Of a stretch of DNA of 64,000 bases, positions 7,702-17,480 are shown in pieces (the stretch's first letter is position 1; each line of letters starts with the position of its first letter). The notes beneath the pieces were generated by a model, which saw nothing but the letters and a program-made list of their open reading frames with translations, made no database searches and was not told the DNA's origin. The stretch comes from SAR202 cluster bacterium (GTDB taxonomy: Bacteria > Chloroflexota > Dehalococcoidia > Lucifugimonadales > OSU-TB39). The stretch covers positions 1 through 64,000 of the forward strand of contig VFGY01000025.1 of the NCBI GenBank assembly GCA_009392195.1, read 5' to 3'. The position numbers and the translations under genes are program-made.

Positions 7702-9819
7702 ATGGATGTTCCAATTTTAATTAAAAACAGCAGCTCATATTTAAAAAGTATTATTGGGTCAGGTATCAAGGATAATCAATTAGCTAAAGATGCCGATGCA
7801 GGTTGGCCATTGGGTTTAGATCAACGCAAAACTGGCGAATTGATTGTGGCAGATTATATTTTTTGTATAATCTGGGAAATTGACCTAAATGGAAATTTAA
7901 AAAGAATAGCGGGAACTGGGATGCCAGGATATTCCGGAGACGGAGGTAAGGCAATAGATGCAGAATTAGATGGCCCACACGATTTAGTTATTGACATTGA
8001 GGACAACATATTATTTTCTGACCTTAACAACAATGTCTACAGAAAAATTGATGCTCAATCAGGAATAATAACAACATTTGCTGGTACAAGTGAGCTTGGA
8101 CGTAAAGGGGATGGTGGATTAGCTACAGATTCACAGATGGATTGTTATTGTGGTCTAGCAATATCTCCAGATGGTGATATATATATCTCTAGTGAATGGG
8201 CTAACAACATACGTAAAATAGATAAACAATCAGGCATAATTTCATTATTCGCAGGACATCATGCTGAACACCTTGCCACACCAGTTGAAGGAGCCAAGCC
8301 TATTATAGGGCCATATTTAAGTCTTGGCGGTTATGCAGGAGATGGCGGACCAAAAGAAACAGCAACTTTTTATCATCCAGAGCACCTCGCATTTGATTCT
8401 AAAGGAAATTTATTTGTATGTGATAATTCTAACGACAGGATCAGGAAAATAGATGCTAATACAGGGATAGTATCAACTGTTTTAGGTAACGGAGACAGAG
8501 CATCAAATGGTGATGGTGGTTTAGCAATAAAAGCAAGTACTTTAATGCCTGACGCAATATGCTTAGATAAATATGACAACTTATATGTAGGTGAAAAGTA
8601 CGGTTTCAGGGTAAGAAAAGTTGAAAAGAAATCAGGAATAGTAACAACCATAGCAGGTAACGGTAATGCGGGATATGGTAGCGAAAATATCCTGGCGACT
8701 CAAACTGAATGTAATTCTATAGAAGTTGGATTGGTCGCAGATGCAAAAGGAAATGTATTTTTCAGCGACTCAAGTGGAAGGGTACGCAAAATAGATAATA
8801 AAGGATATGTGAACACCGTTTTTGGAGGAACATCAGTAAAGGATGGCATTAATTCATCCGAAACATATATTGCAAGTCCTTTTGGTATTAGCATAGGACC
8901 TGACCAAAACATCTATTTTGCTGATGCTTGGAACCAAAGAATAAGGATGGTTAACCCAAGTACTTCGATAATTACTACCGTTGCTGGCAGTGGAGCAAGA
9001 TCCTATGGAGGAGACGGAGGTTCTGCACTAAAAGCACACTTGGGAAATCCACATGGTGTATCAGTAAATTCCAAAGGTGACATATACATAGCGGACACTA
9101 GGCACTCTCATATTAGAATGGTTGATACAAAAGGTACAATCTCCAATGTAGCTGGGTCTGCTTTCCCATGGGATAAAGGGGATGGAGGACCAGCATTATC
9201 AGCTAATTTGGTTCATGCAAGATCGATAAGGCATGATAATAATGACAATATATACTTTGGAGATAGCGGTATAGGTAGGATAAGAAAGATAGACTACAAA
9301 ACAGGAATTATAGATACTATAGCTGGAATTGGAATTACAGGCTATGATGGCGATGGTGACTCTGCTAGAAAAGCACGTGTAAGCTCACCCGCTGATATCA
9401 CATTTGATGATATAGGAAATCTATATTTTGTTGATGATAGAACCCATGTTATACGTAAAATTGATGCCAATGGTGTTATAACTACTATAGCAGGAACCGG
9501 CAGTGCCGGTTTCTCTCCCGATGGTACAGTTGCAAGTAAATCTCAAATCGATTCACCTTCAGGTTTAGATATATCAAAAAATGGAATACTATATTTTTCC
9601 GATACTGGTAACAGATTGCTCAGAAGAATAAACGAAAACGGTCAAATTGAAACAATAGCTGGGGATCATTCCCGAAAAGCAACTTTCGAAGACCATACAA
9701 ACCAAAATGGTGTGGCAAGAATTATAATGCCTATGAATATAAGATTCTATAACAATAATGTATTGTTAATATCAGACCATTTCAACCATCAAATTCACGC
9801 AATCAATGTGGATATGTAA
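7702..9819 (+). CDS. Large NHL-repeat protein, propeller built of about 11 repeats
   Basis: 705 residues made almost wholly of NHL-type repeats about 55-60 residues long. The recurrent pattern is (T/S)IAGxGxxGYxGDGGxAxxAxLxxPxGI, then a short strand, then NIYFADxxNxRIRKID. At least ten copies can be counted, enough for two propellers or an open superhelix. The GDGG turn recurs in most repeats. No signal peptide or membrane helix is visible at the N-terminus (MDVPILIKNSSSYLK), although many relatives are secreted. The start ATG has a good CAGGAG site. It is divergent from the sugar isomerase gene with about 140 bases between. Function unknown; binding or lyase/lactonase-type roles are known for the fold. 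Confidence 0.85.
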   Translation: MDVPILIKNSSSYLKSIIGSGIKDNQLAKDADAGWPLGLDQRKTGELIVADYIFCIIWEIDLNGNLKRIAGTGMPGYSGDGGKAIDAELDGPHDLVIDIEDNILFSDLNNNVYRKIDAQSGIITTFAGTSELGRKGDGGLATDSQMDCYCGLAISPDGDIYISSEWANNIRKIDKQSGIISLFAGHHAEHLATPVEGAKPIIGPYLSLGGYAGDGGPKETATFYHPEHLAFDSKGNLFVCDNSNDRIRKIDANTGIVSTVLGNGDRASNGDGGLAIKASTLMPDAICLDKYDNLYVGEKYGFRVRKVEKKSGIVTTIAGNGNAGYGSENILATQTECNSIEVGLVADAKGNVFFSDSSGRVRKIDNKGYVNTVFGGTSVKDGINSSETYIASPFGISIGPDQNIYFADAWNQRIRMVNPSTSIITTVAGSGARSYGGDGGSALKAHLGNPHGVSVNSKGDIYIADTRHSHIRMVDTKGTISNVAGSAFPWDKGDGGPALSANLVHARSIRHDNNDNIYFGDSGIGRIRKIDYKTGIIDTIAGIGITGYDGDGDSARKARVSSPADITFDDIGNLYFVDDRTHVIRKIDANGVITTIAGTGSAGFSPDGTVASKSQIDSPSGLDISKNGILYFSDTGNRLLRRINENGQIETIAGDHSRKATFEDHTNQNGVARIIMPMNIRFYNNNVLLISDHFNHQIHAINVDM

Positions 9820-9831
9820 TTTGTATTAGGT

Positions 9832-10740
9832 TCAAACCACTTCAACTTCGTTCTCAACAAACCCAACACCCTCAAGACTTATTCGAACAACATCTCCTTG
9901 TTCAAGCGAAGCAATATCATCCCCGTCTTTTGCAACCACAAATCCACCGGTATACTGTATCACCACTTTAGGTGGAGAATCGTGCGCTACAGTAGAAGCT
10001 ATTATTTCTTCTGGAGTCCTTTTGAATTTAGTTATAAGATCACTTTGGCCAATTTGATCTTTTCCTCTAAATTGCTTTAATTCAAGATGGAGTTCTAGTG
10101 GTGACTTCACATCCTCTAAAGAAAGAATACAGGGGCCTATTGAAGCACATCCTTTAAACACCTTTGAAGGAACTGCCCAATTAGAACTCAATCCGGCCAA
10201 TGTACCGGCTACTTCATTACCAGTGGAAATACCTGCAAATTTACCTTTATAAATAATAAAAACTATCTCTCCTTCGGCTATAGTTCTTTCTGTGTCTTCT
10301 CGAACACCTATCTTATCGAAAGGTCCAACCAGCCTATGATTTGTACCTTTATAAATAGTTGTTGAAATACTTGGGGTATTGTAAGCAAGTCTAGTATCTT
10401 CATTTGCATTGGCTAGCGCTTCTTCGTCCATAATCATATTCCCCAAACCACCAGCCCACATCTCTTCTGGTTCAATTGGCTTTATAATAAAGGCAGGTCC
10501 TGATTTTTTAATTGACCACTCAATCAGTTCAGTCAAATCAAAAGTAACAGCCTTTCCCTGTGCCAACACGTTTTTAGTTAAATTATCCACAGTAACCCCA
10601 CTGATATCAGCAACATCTAATAAAACTTCATATGAATTAACTAAATCGTTTACGCTGGTCAGAGAAGTCAACACTCCGTCACTCGTTTCTACACATAAAT
10701 GAATTTTCCCAAATTGTTCAAGTACTCTGTAATATTTCAC
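9832..10740 (-). CDS. Fumarylacetoacetate hydrolase (FAH) family protein
   Basis: 302 residues. The C-terminal two thirds match the FAH fold: IKPIEPEEMWAGG, YKGTNHRLVGPFD, an E-x-E metal site in IAEGEIVF, then GISTGNEVAG and KGCASIGPCIL. Members of this subgroup act on 2-oxo acids; several are 2-keto-3-deoxy-D-arabinonate dehydratases or related hydrolases of sugar-acid pathways. It lies 62 bases downstream of an enolase-superfamily dehydratase on the same strand, which would make the 2-keto-3-deoxy acid. I therefore infer a sugar-acid (Weimberg-type) step; the precise sugar is not shown. Confidence 0.83.
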   Translation of the reverse strand: MKYYRVLEQFGKIHLCVETSDGVLTSLTSVNDLVNSYEVLLDVADISGVTVDNLTKNVLAQGKAVTFDLTELIEWSIKKSGPAFIIKPIEPEEMWAGGLGNMIMDEEALANANEDTRLAYNTPSISTTIYKGTNHRLVGPFDKIGVREDTERTIAEGEIVFIIYKGKFAGISTGNEVAGTLAGLSSNWAVPSKVFKGCASIGPCILSLEDVKSPLELHLELKQFRGKDQIGQSDLITKFKRTPEEIIASTVAHDSPPKVVIQYTGGFVVAKDGDDIASLEQGDVVRISLEGVGFVENEVEVV

Positions 10741-10802
10741 TACATACCTCCAAATTCTTATTTGTCATCCGCCAACTAACAATATCCCATCTTTCAAATT
10801 GA

Positions 10803-12005
10803 TTAAATGGGTTCATTAACCATTTCTATAAATATCTCATCTCCTTCATATAGATAATCAGATATAACATCCTCATCCAACTCTACCCCGAGTCCAGGTT
10901 CGGTTGGAGGTATTATATATCCATCTTGCCAATTTATTGGCTTTTTCAAAATTTCTGCATGAAATCCGGACATTTTTTCTATGCTTTCCTGTATCAAAAA
11001 ATTCGGACTACATGTAGCTAACTGTATATTTGCTGCTGCTGCTATAGGTCCACAATATAGATGAGGAGCTAATTGTACATAATGAGATTCAGCCATACCC
11101 GCTATCTTTTTAGCCTCAAGGATACCTCCTATCCTTCCCAAATCAGGCTGAATTATTGCAGCAGCCTGATTAGCAAATAGATCAACAAAATCATATTTGG
11201 TATTTAATCTTTCTCCTGTAGCAATAGGTATAGTGGTAAATTTAGCAACTCTACCCATTTCGTATTTATTTTCAGGAGGTACTGGTTCTTCAAACCATAA
11301 AGGATCATATTGTTCAAGTCTCTTCGCTAATCTTATCGCACTTGAAGTAGTCATCTGTCCATGTGTACCAATAAGCAAATCACACTTAGAACCCACAGCC
11401 TCTCTAATATTTTTAGTTACCAGCTCAGCATTATCTAAAGTTTCCAATGACAATTGCCTTGGATCGAAAGCAGACATAGGCATGACGGGATCAAATTTAA
11501 CTGCAGTGAAACCTTCTTCCAAATAAGCTGCCGCCCTTTGGGGAGCAATCTCAGCATCTCCAAAAGCCTCCACTATAGAATCAATTCCCTCAGGATTCAG
11601 ATTTGCTGGGTACAAATATGTATATGACCGCAATTTTTCATGAACTTTACCTCCAAGTAATTTATAAATAGGCTTGTTTAATGACTTACCAATAATATCC
11701 CAACATGCCATATCTAAGCCGCTAAGAACTCCCCCCACACTTAAATCAGGATGTTGTCCGTAATTGTTAGAATAAACAATTCTCCCGATTGTTTCTGTAT
11801 CAAAAGGGTCCTTACCAACGATATATCTGTCGAAAATATCTTGAGTCATTTGTTCTACAACTTTCGGACGAAACGGGACACCATATATCTCACCAAAACC
11901 GTCAATATTATTATCAGTTGTCAATTTAATAAATATAAAATATGGACCGCCACGATTAGGTGTAACGTTCCTTACTGAATAAATTTTGAGATCAGCTATT
12001 TTCAT
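10803..12005 (-). CDS. Enolase-superfamily sugar-acid dehydratase (mandelate racemase subgroup)
   Basis: 400 residues with the N-terminal capping domain and C-terminal (beta/alpha)7-beta barrel. Visible active-site parts: K170 in AVKFDP, H215 in IGTHGQ, FEEPVPPE with the second metal ligand, ATGER with the third, and the catalytic His in APHLYCGPI. The first metal-ligand Asp found at the equivalent of residue 213 in galactonate and mannonate dehydratases appears as Gly; I believe a GTHGQ subgroup exists, so this may be normal for its clade. Expected reaction: dehydration of an aldonic acid to a 2-keto-3-deoxy acid. First gene of a unit with the FAH protein. Confidence 0.88.
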   Translation of the reverse strand: MKIADLKIYSVRNVTPNRGGPYFIFIKLTTDNNIDGFGEIYGVPFRPKVVEQMTQDIFDRYIVGKDPFDTETIGRIVYSNNYGQHPDLSVGGVLSGLDMACWDIIGKSLNKPIYKLLGGKVHEKLRSYTYLYPANLNPEGIDSIVEAFGDAEIAPQRAAAYLEEGFTAVKFDPVMPMSAFDPRQLSLETLDNAELVTKNIREAVGSKCDLLIGTHGQMTTSSAIRLAKRLEQYDPLWFEEPVPPENKYEMGRVAKFTTIPIATGERLNTKYDFVDLFANQAAAIIQPDLGRIGGILEAKKIAGMAESHYVQLAPHLYCGPIAAAANIQLATCSPNFLIQESIEKMSGFHAEILKKPINWQDGYIIPPTEPGLGVELDEDVISDYLYEGDEIFIEMVNEPI

Positions 12006-12061
12006 TTTTGCGCCCCTTTATAAACCCTGATATAAATCAAATATTCTATTACCAATTATAG

Positions 12062-12069
12062 GTGTACAC
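12062..12069. promoter_or_regulatory. GTGTACAC palindrome between divergent sugar genes
   Basis: A perfect 8-base palindrome in the 137-base gap between the dehydratase (minus strand) and the glycosidase-like gene (plus strand). A TATAAT-like box for the minus strand overlaps its left side (12055-12060). The position suits an operator for a divergent pair, but eight bases is short and no regulator gene is adjacent. Confidence 0.25.
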
Positions 12070-12142
12070 AAATAACCACTCATGCTATAGTTCATTGCAA
12101 TTAATTAACAGTTAGTAGTTATTACCATAAAGGCAGAAATCA

Positions 12143-13600
12143 ATGATAAAAAATAGAACCATATATTTCAACGATGCAAGGCATTATTACTTATTCGTTT
12201 TTGAACCGCCAATGAGCATGGAAGATGCATGGCGACCAATAGACGAAGTTGCTGGTACTTCTATCGACACATTTATTTATGGAGTCGCAAGAGGCGATGG
12301 ACTATTTTACCCTTCTAAAATCGGGTTGCCTTTTGGAACTGATACGCACCCATTCGATTCAGCAGCATATTACAGAGTATTTTATAATATGCAAAGCCTT
12401 ATAGAACGTGGCTTGGATCCTCTACAAGTTTTGATAGACAGAGCTCACTCGAAAGGAATGGAGTTTTTCCCTAGCCTAAGGATGAGTGACACACCTGGAT
12501 TGAACCAAGATTTCCATGTAAACCAGGGGGGACGGGGACACATGCATAAAGAAACCCGAGACCACCAATTTAATGTACTCAAAGAATTATTATACGATTA
12601 CAATTCAGATGGAATTGAATTAGATTTCGCAGCTGCACCCGGTGGAACAGATTACTGGTTTAACGAACAAGATGCTAAAACAAATGGGCATGTAATGACC
12701 GATTGGGTAAAAGATGTATCAGAAATGGCTAGGAGCAGAAAAGGTAATACTCCTGCTATCGGTGCGCGTATTTATCCTACAGAACAAATGAATACAAATC
12801 AGGGATTAGAAATTAAAAAATGGATAGAAAAAGGATTAATCGATTGGGTAGTCCTACTTTCATACCAAGATTTTAAATTGGACCCTGACATGCCTATGGA
12901 TTGGGCTATAGACTTATGTCATGCTAATGGCGTGTCTGTGTATGGAATGTTACAGCCATATTCCATAGACGAAAGTGCCGGTGCGCCCGAAAGAGTACAT
13001 GCTAAACCCGAAGTCACTCGAGCCGCAGCTTCAAATTTTTATTCTAAAGGTGTTGACGGTATCTACACTTGGTTCCTAAGATGGCCACTCTCAAGTCCTG
13101 AAAAACAAACATTAACTGAAATAGGCGACCACGACCTAATTAAAATGGCGGATAAAAATTACGTTTTACGGCATAAAACTGAACCTGCAGAATCACGCGG
13201 ATATGGAGCAAATATACCAGTAGAAATACCTCACGCTGATCCTAGCAAAAAATATAAGATTCCTTTTTATGTGTCAGATGAATTTGATGACAAAGCAGCA
13301 TATATAAAGGAAGTTAAACTACAATTAAACATTGCTAACTTGTTGTCTGATGACAAATTAACCATAGAACTTAATAACGAATCTTTAAAAAATGAACCCA
13401 TAACTAGGAGTTATGGCAGACCATTTGATCCATATGGAGCTCAATTGCTTGAGTTTGATTTACGCAATATTAAACCAAACACGGGAAATAACGAATTATT
13501 AATATCGCTAGATTCGAGACCCGAAGATATGTCCAATGGAATTACCATTGAAAAAGTTGAGTTATCAGTTAAATATGGGTCATACCCCTCAAGTTTGTGA
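12143..13600 (+). CDS. Glycosidase-like TIM-barrel protein
   Basis: 485 residues. Residues 1-330 look like a glycosyl-hydrolase-like barrel: IDTFIYGVARGDG, AHSKGMEFFPSLRM, then NSDGIELDFAAAPGG with a candidate catalytic Glu/Asp, and DWVVLLSYQDF. These are features of the uncharacterised GHL/DUF barrels. Residues 360-485 form a beta-rich domain (VEIPHADPSKKYKIPF, LTIELNNESL) typical of a C-terminal sandwich. No signal peptide, so intracellular or exported by another route. The ATG at 12143 has AGGCAG just upstream. It is divergent from the dehydratase/FAH unit. Substrate unknown. Confidence 0.75.
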   Translation: MIKNRTIYFNDARHYYLFVFEPPMSMEDAWRPIDEVAGTSIDTFIYGVARGDGLFYPSKIGLPFGTDTHPFDSAAYYRVFYNMQSLIERGLDPLQVLIDRAHSKGMEFFPSLRMSDTPGLNQDFHVNQGGRGHMHKETRDHQFNVLKELLYDYNSDGIELDFAAAPGGTDYWFNEQDAKTNGHVMTDWVKDVSEMARSRKGNTPAIGARIYPTEQMNTNQGLEIKKWIEKGLIDWVVLLSYQDFKLDPDMPMDWAIDLCHANGVSVYGMLQPYSIDESAGAPERVHAKPEVTRAAASNFYSKGVDGIYTWFLRWPLSSPEKQTLTEIGDHDLIKMADKNYVLRHKTEPAESRGYGANIPVEIPHADPSKKYKIPFYVSDEFDDKAAYIKEVKLQLNIANLLSDDKLTIELNNESLKNEPITRSYGRPFDPYGAQLLEFDLRNIKPNTGNNELLISLDSRPEDMSNGITIEKVELSVKYGSYPSSL

Positions 13601-13635
13601 CTATATATTTGATTTTCAGATGTATAGTTAACAGC

Positions 13636-16209
13636 TTAACCCAATTTATTTGTAATAAACCTTAAACTTAAAATTCTAGTAAGCAAAGCTTTGCGAATTT
13701 CTTTCCACTCTGATTCCGAATCAAGTGAACTTAATTGGACACTATTTCCACTATATTGAGTAGTTGAAAAATCCCAAGTTATATAACTGACACTTTCTCT
13801 TATAGACGGTAAAAGATTACCGATACTAATACCATATTCAATAGGGGTTTGAGTATTTTTAAGAGATATACCACCTAGGGTAGCTAATCGCATCATATTT
13901 ATGTAGCGTTTTTCCGCTAATGACTTCCCTCTTAAACTTAAATACCACACAAGCCATATGCTAATCGGTAAACCAATAATCACTGCAAAAGCTATTACAA
14001 GCGGGTAGGGGAAATCTCTAGAAGTTGGTTGGGGTGTATCTACAGCACCATCTTCCAAAACGTTATCTTCACAAAAAGGAAAGTCAAATTCATTTTCTAC
14101 TGAACATTCTGGTTCAATGAATTCATCTATACTGTCTAAAGAAAGATTGTTTTCAAGAAGTAAATCAGCTAAATCAGATTCACCAACTCCTGAAATTCCT
14201 TTCCTCTCAAAAGATCGGTCCAGTTTATCCCATTTTGGAGTAGGTTCAAAATCTATCCATCCATATTCAGGGAAATAAACTTGGGTCCAGCCATGACTAT
14301 CAGAATCTTTTACTGATCTGTAACCCTCTTCTATCAATTCACCAGAAGCATAACCTACAGCCATACGAGATGGTACATCAACAGCCCTCATCATAACAGT
14401 CATCGCTGATGCAAAATAATCACTGTAACCTATCTTAGTATCAAACAAAAACCAATCTACGCTGTCACCATCAGAAGGTGGTTGATTTATGTCTTGAGAA
14501 TAGGTGAACCCTCCAGTATCTCGTAAAAATGTTTCTATAGCCAATGCTTTATCTACAGGATGCTCTATACCATCAGTAATTTCCAATGAAAGCTGTTTCA
14601 CTCTGGTTGGTAACGTATCTGGTAAATACAAGTAATGGTCAGATATATAATTATTGTATTGGACATCAGTATTTCTTAACCCATTGTATGTGACATCCGG
14701 TATATACGAATACATTTCATATGCTTCATATTTTTGAATTGAATCTTTAAAATTCCAAGAAACAATATCTGGCTTCTCCAATTCCTTTCTTTTAACAGTC
14801 AATTTGTTTTGAGTTTTCCAGTCTTGTACCTGACCTCCCGGAGTTATATCAACTAAAAGCAAATCTTTAGGTAAATTATCAATAACGAATGATTCAACAT
14901 ATTTATTAGGTGGAGGGTTTAATAATGCCTTCATGTTATTTGCATACTGTTTGATATCTTCAGGTAAACTATCATTTTCTCCTTTCAAATCTATTTCAAA
15001 CTCCCTTGGTGCTAGGGTTTCTACAACTACAGGTCTGTTTATCCAAGTAATATCACCGCCTATAAAAGCAGTTTTTGAATCGAAACCTAATTGAAGCATT
15101 TGATAAGAAAGCTGCAAATCATCAACCATCTTTTCATCGGGAAGGTCACTAACAGGTACCTCAGATGTAATTGTTTTGCCAGTTTTCCACCCAAGTGAGG
15201 TATATTCACTATAAGTACGAGACAACCAATAAGTTGGTTCCTCACTAGTTGCCCAAATAACTGTTTCACCACCAAATGATATCTTCCCTTGAAATGGTAA
15301 AATATCACCAAAAAATCTACCGGCTACATTTTTCTTTGAAGTAATCCCAGAAAACATCCTAGCAAAGTCATTTTCAAGACCAGTTGCAAGAGGTCTTCTT
15401 GCTTTACTCCACAATTTTGCTATAGTTCTATCACCTACCTCATACACTGGTATCCCATTAGCTAAAATCAGCACTATAGAACTCACAGCTACTACCACGG
15501 GTATACTGATAAGCGTATTTAATCCACGGGATTTGGTTAAGATACCGTTTGCTTGCCATTTATCGTGCCTTTGGACAATTGTAAGCCTACCTACAACAAT
15601 AAATGCAATAATTAAAAACAAGTAGAATCTATCTATGAAATAGTCCGGCATAAAACTCAATGTGGTTAAAATCGCAACTCCACTAAGCAAAATACCAACC
15701 CATGCATTCGAAAATCTAAATAAAACCCATGTACTTACATAACCGAGAGACCAAGCTAAAACCAATAAATACAGAGTTGGAGGAATTAAATCTCTATTTA
15801 TTTCATCACTTCTTGCCACTTCAAACCACCGAATTACATGGTCTATAACCTCTCGAAAAGCTAACAACATATTTTGGTCTTCAATCAATCTAGAAGTTTG
15901 CCAAATCGCAACTATTATTCCTATTAAAATTCCAAGTATAAAACTGATAGGCCAAGGAAATAATTTCGTTTTAGCTGTACTTAATCCAACAATAGTTGAC
16001 AAAAACATGATAATCCACAACCCTGGTGTTTCTACCCATTCAGCTTCTCTAACTATCCAAGCTGATACGCAAACCATTGCTAGCGCCAATAGATACGTAT
16101 CCCACCCTTCTCTAGGAGAAACAATACCCAACATTTTTTTGAAAGTTATATCTTCAGAATCATCTGTTGGATCTAATTTAAATACATTAGTTTTGTTCAT
16201 ATTGTTCAC
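13636..16209 (-). CDS. Transglutaminase-like membrane protein (TgpA/DUF3488 type) with Ser at the catalytic Cys
   Basis: 857 residues. The first 250 carry six or more membrane segments; residues 250-540 are a large outer segment; the transglutaminase core follows at about 540-660; one more membrane helix lies near 740 and a cytoplasmic tail ends the protein. The core has H639 in DSDSHGW and D653 in YGWIDFEPT, two of the Cys-His-Asp triad. The first residue, normally Cys in GYCxxFA, is S596 (IGYSDYFASA, codon AGT at 14424-14422). It may be inactive or use Ser. It is last in a MoxR-DUF58-transglutaminase unit, a widespread arrangement linked to envelope stress or assembly. Confidence 0.88.
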   Translation of the reverse strand: MNNMNKTNVFKLDPTDDSEDITFKKMLGIVSPREGWDTYLLALAMVCVSAWIVREAEWVETPGLWIIMFLSTIVGLSTAKTKLFPWPISFILGILIGIIVAIWQTSRLIEDQNMLLAFREVIDHVIRWFEVARSDEINRDLIPPTLYLLVLAWSLGYVSTWVLFRFSNAWVGILLSGVAILTTLSFMPDYFIDRFYLFLIIAFIVVGRLTIVQRHDKWQANGILTKSRGLNTLISIPVVVAVSSIVLILANGIPVYEVGDRTIAKLWSKARRPLATGLENDFARMFSGITSKKNVAGRFFGDILPFQGKISFGGETVIWATSEEPTYWLSRTYSEYTSLGWKTGKTITSEVPVSDLPDEKMVDDLQLSYQMLQLGFDSKTAFIGGDITWINRPVVVETLAPREFEIDLKGENDSLPEDIKQYANNMKALLNPPPNKYVESFVIDNLPKDLLLVDITPGGQVQDWKTQNKLTVKRKELEKPDIVSWNFKDSIQKYEAYEMYSYIPDVTYNGLRNTDVQYNNYISDHYLYLPDTLPTRVKQLSLEITDGIEHPVDKALAIETFLRDTGGFTYSQDINQPPSDGDSVDWFLFDTKIGYSDYFASAMTVMMRAVDVPSRMAVGYASGELIEEGYRSVKDSDSHGWTQVYFPEYGWIDFEPTPKWDKLDRSFERKGISGVGESDLADLLLENNLSLDSIDEFIEPECSVENEFDFPFCEDNVLEDGAVDTPQPTSRDFPYPLVIAFAVIIGLPISIWLVWYLSLRGKSLAEKRYINMMRLATLGGISLKNTQTPIEYGISIGNLLPSIRESVSYITWDFSTTQYSGNSVQLSSLDSESEWKEIRKALLTRILSLRFITNKLG

Positions 16210-16222
16210 AGGTTAATTCGGA

Positions 16223-17476
16223 TTATCTCTTTACCAATTCCATATTTTGATTATAGAATTCGGGTCTTAGTTTTTGTTCAATGTCATCATCAACTGAAAC
16301 TAATACTGATGGAACTCCCAAATCTTGAAGCAATTGTGTGTTGTTTATATTAGTAAACCTAGCTCCAAAAGAATCGGAATCAAGCTGTATTACTTTAACA
16401 TCTACTCCTTTCTTCATTAATTCAAATGACGCATGAACCCACTTTGGGCTAGCAGATGACGTTATTATTAAAACTGTAGTACTGTAAACCCACATTCTTT
16501 CAAAGTCAGCAATGACATCTTGAAGTGGTATAATCCCAGTGGATTTGACTATCGCTAAATACTCCATTATACGGTCTAGCTGCGCTTTCCCATAATCTGC
16601 AGATATGACATATTTATTATCTCCATAGGCGACTATCCCTACAGGTAGATCAACAGAAATATAACGGTTCGCATATGAAGCAGCTATTGAAGCAACAAAT
16701 TCATCCGTGCTGTATTCTAGGTCACCTGCTTGTACTTCAGTATCAAAGTCACCGATTATCCAAACTTCGCTTGATCTACCTATATCAAATTCCTTTGACA
16801 TCAACTTACCCATACGGGCAGTACTATTCCAATGAATTCTATTGAAACTATCTCCATATACGTAATCCCTAACAGAGTTAGCATGAGGCGTCACTCGATA
16901 GGTTTTTTTCCTACTAAGACTATCGCCATACAATTCAGCTGAAGGTATTACCAAATTAGACAAATCTACAGTTTTAGGATAAACAATAACGGATTGTTTA
17001 GTACCATATTTTCTTGAACGTACGAAAAGATTAAAAGAATCACTGTTGGATATCTCGACAGGCCCAATTTGATATATACCACGCTTGCGCGCTTTTAAAT
17101 TAAGATCTATTTCGGTACGTCCAAATGAATTGATATTTATTGCTATACCCCCTACATGCCCAGGTAAATCAGTCATATCTTTCAGTACCAAGCCAAACTT
17201 TGGGATTATACTATTATTTATTATGACCAATTTTTGTTGAAATGATTCTCCTACCTCTGTTTGACTTAATCTTTCAATTATTTCAACTTTAACTGAAACC
17301 AACATCAACCATGACCAAATATATCCTAAGATTAATATCGATATAAAAGCATAGGTCAATCTGTAAAACAAATTAAAACCCGTAGCTGCAGCGGTGATAA
17401 GCGTTGCGATGAGTAATATAAAAACAAATAACGTTCTAAAAGTTGGCCTTGCAAAAAGATAATGCATTGATTCCAT
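16223..17476 (-). CDS. DUF58 domain protein
   Basis: About 417 residues with two N-terminal membrane helices (FRTLFVFILLIATLITAAATG and the next hydrophobic stretch) followed by the DUF58 region; SVRDYVYGDSFNRIHWNSTA is its signature and DFDTEVQAGDLEYS lies in the VWA-like part. DUF58 proteins pair with MoxR ATPases. I chose the ATG at 17476, four bases after the MoxR stop and preceded by GGCAGG; an upstream in-frame ATG at 17500 would overlap the moxR end by 20 bases. Between moxR and the transglutaminase gene in one operon. Confidence 0.87.
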   Translation of the reverse strand: MESMHYLFARPTFRTLFVFILLIATLITAAATGFNLFYRLTYAFISILILGYIWSWLMLVSVKVEIIERLSQTEVGESFQQKLVIINNSIIPKFGLVLKDMTDLPGHVGGIAININSFGRTEIDLNLKARKRGIYQIGPVEISNSDSFNLFVRSRKYGTKQSVIVYPKTVDLSNLVIPSAELYGDSLSRKKTYRVTPHANSVRDYVYGDSFNRIHWNSTARMGKLMSKEFDIGRSSEVWIIGDFDTEVQAGDLEYSTDEFVASIAASYANRYISVDLPVGIVAYGDNKYVISADYGKAQLDRIMEYLAIVKSTGIIPLQDVIADFERMWVYSTTVLIITSSASPKWVHASFELMKKGVDVKVIQLDSDSFGARFTNINNTQLLQDLGVPSVLVSVDDDIEQKLRPEFYNQNMELVKR

Positions 17477-17480
17477 ATTT

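Noticed and set aside
8373-8912. Minus-strand frames inside the large NHL gene and DNA-level repeats there
   Set aside because: The repeats are protein-level NHL blades with variable codons, not a CRISPR or satellite; the antisense frames are shadows.
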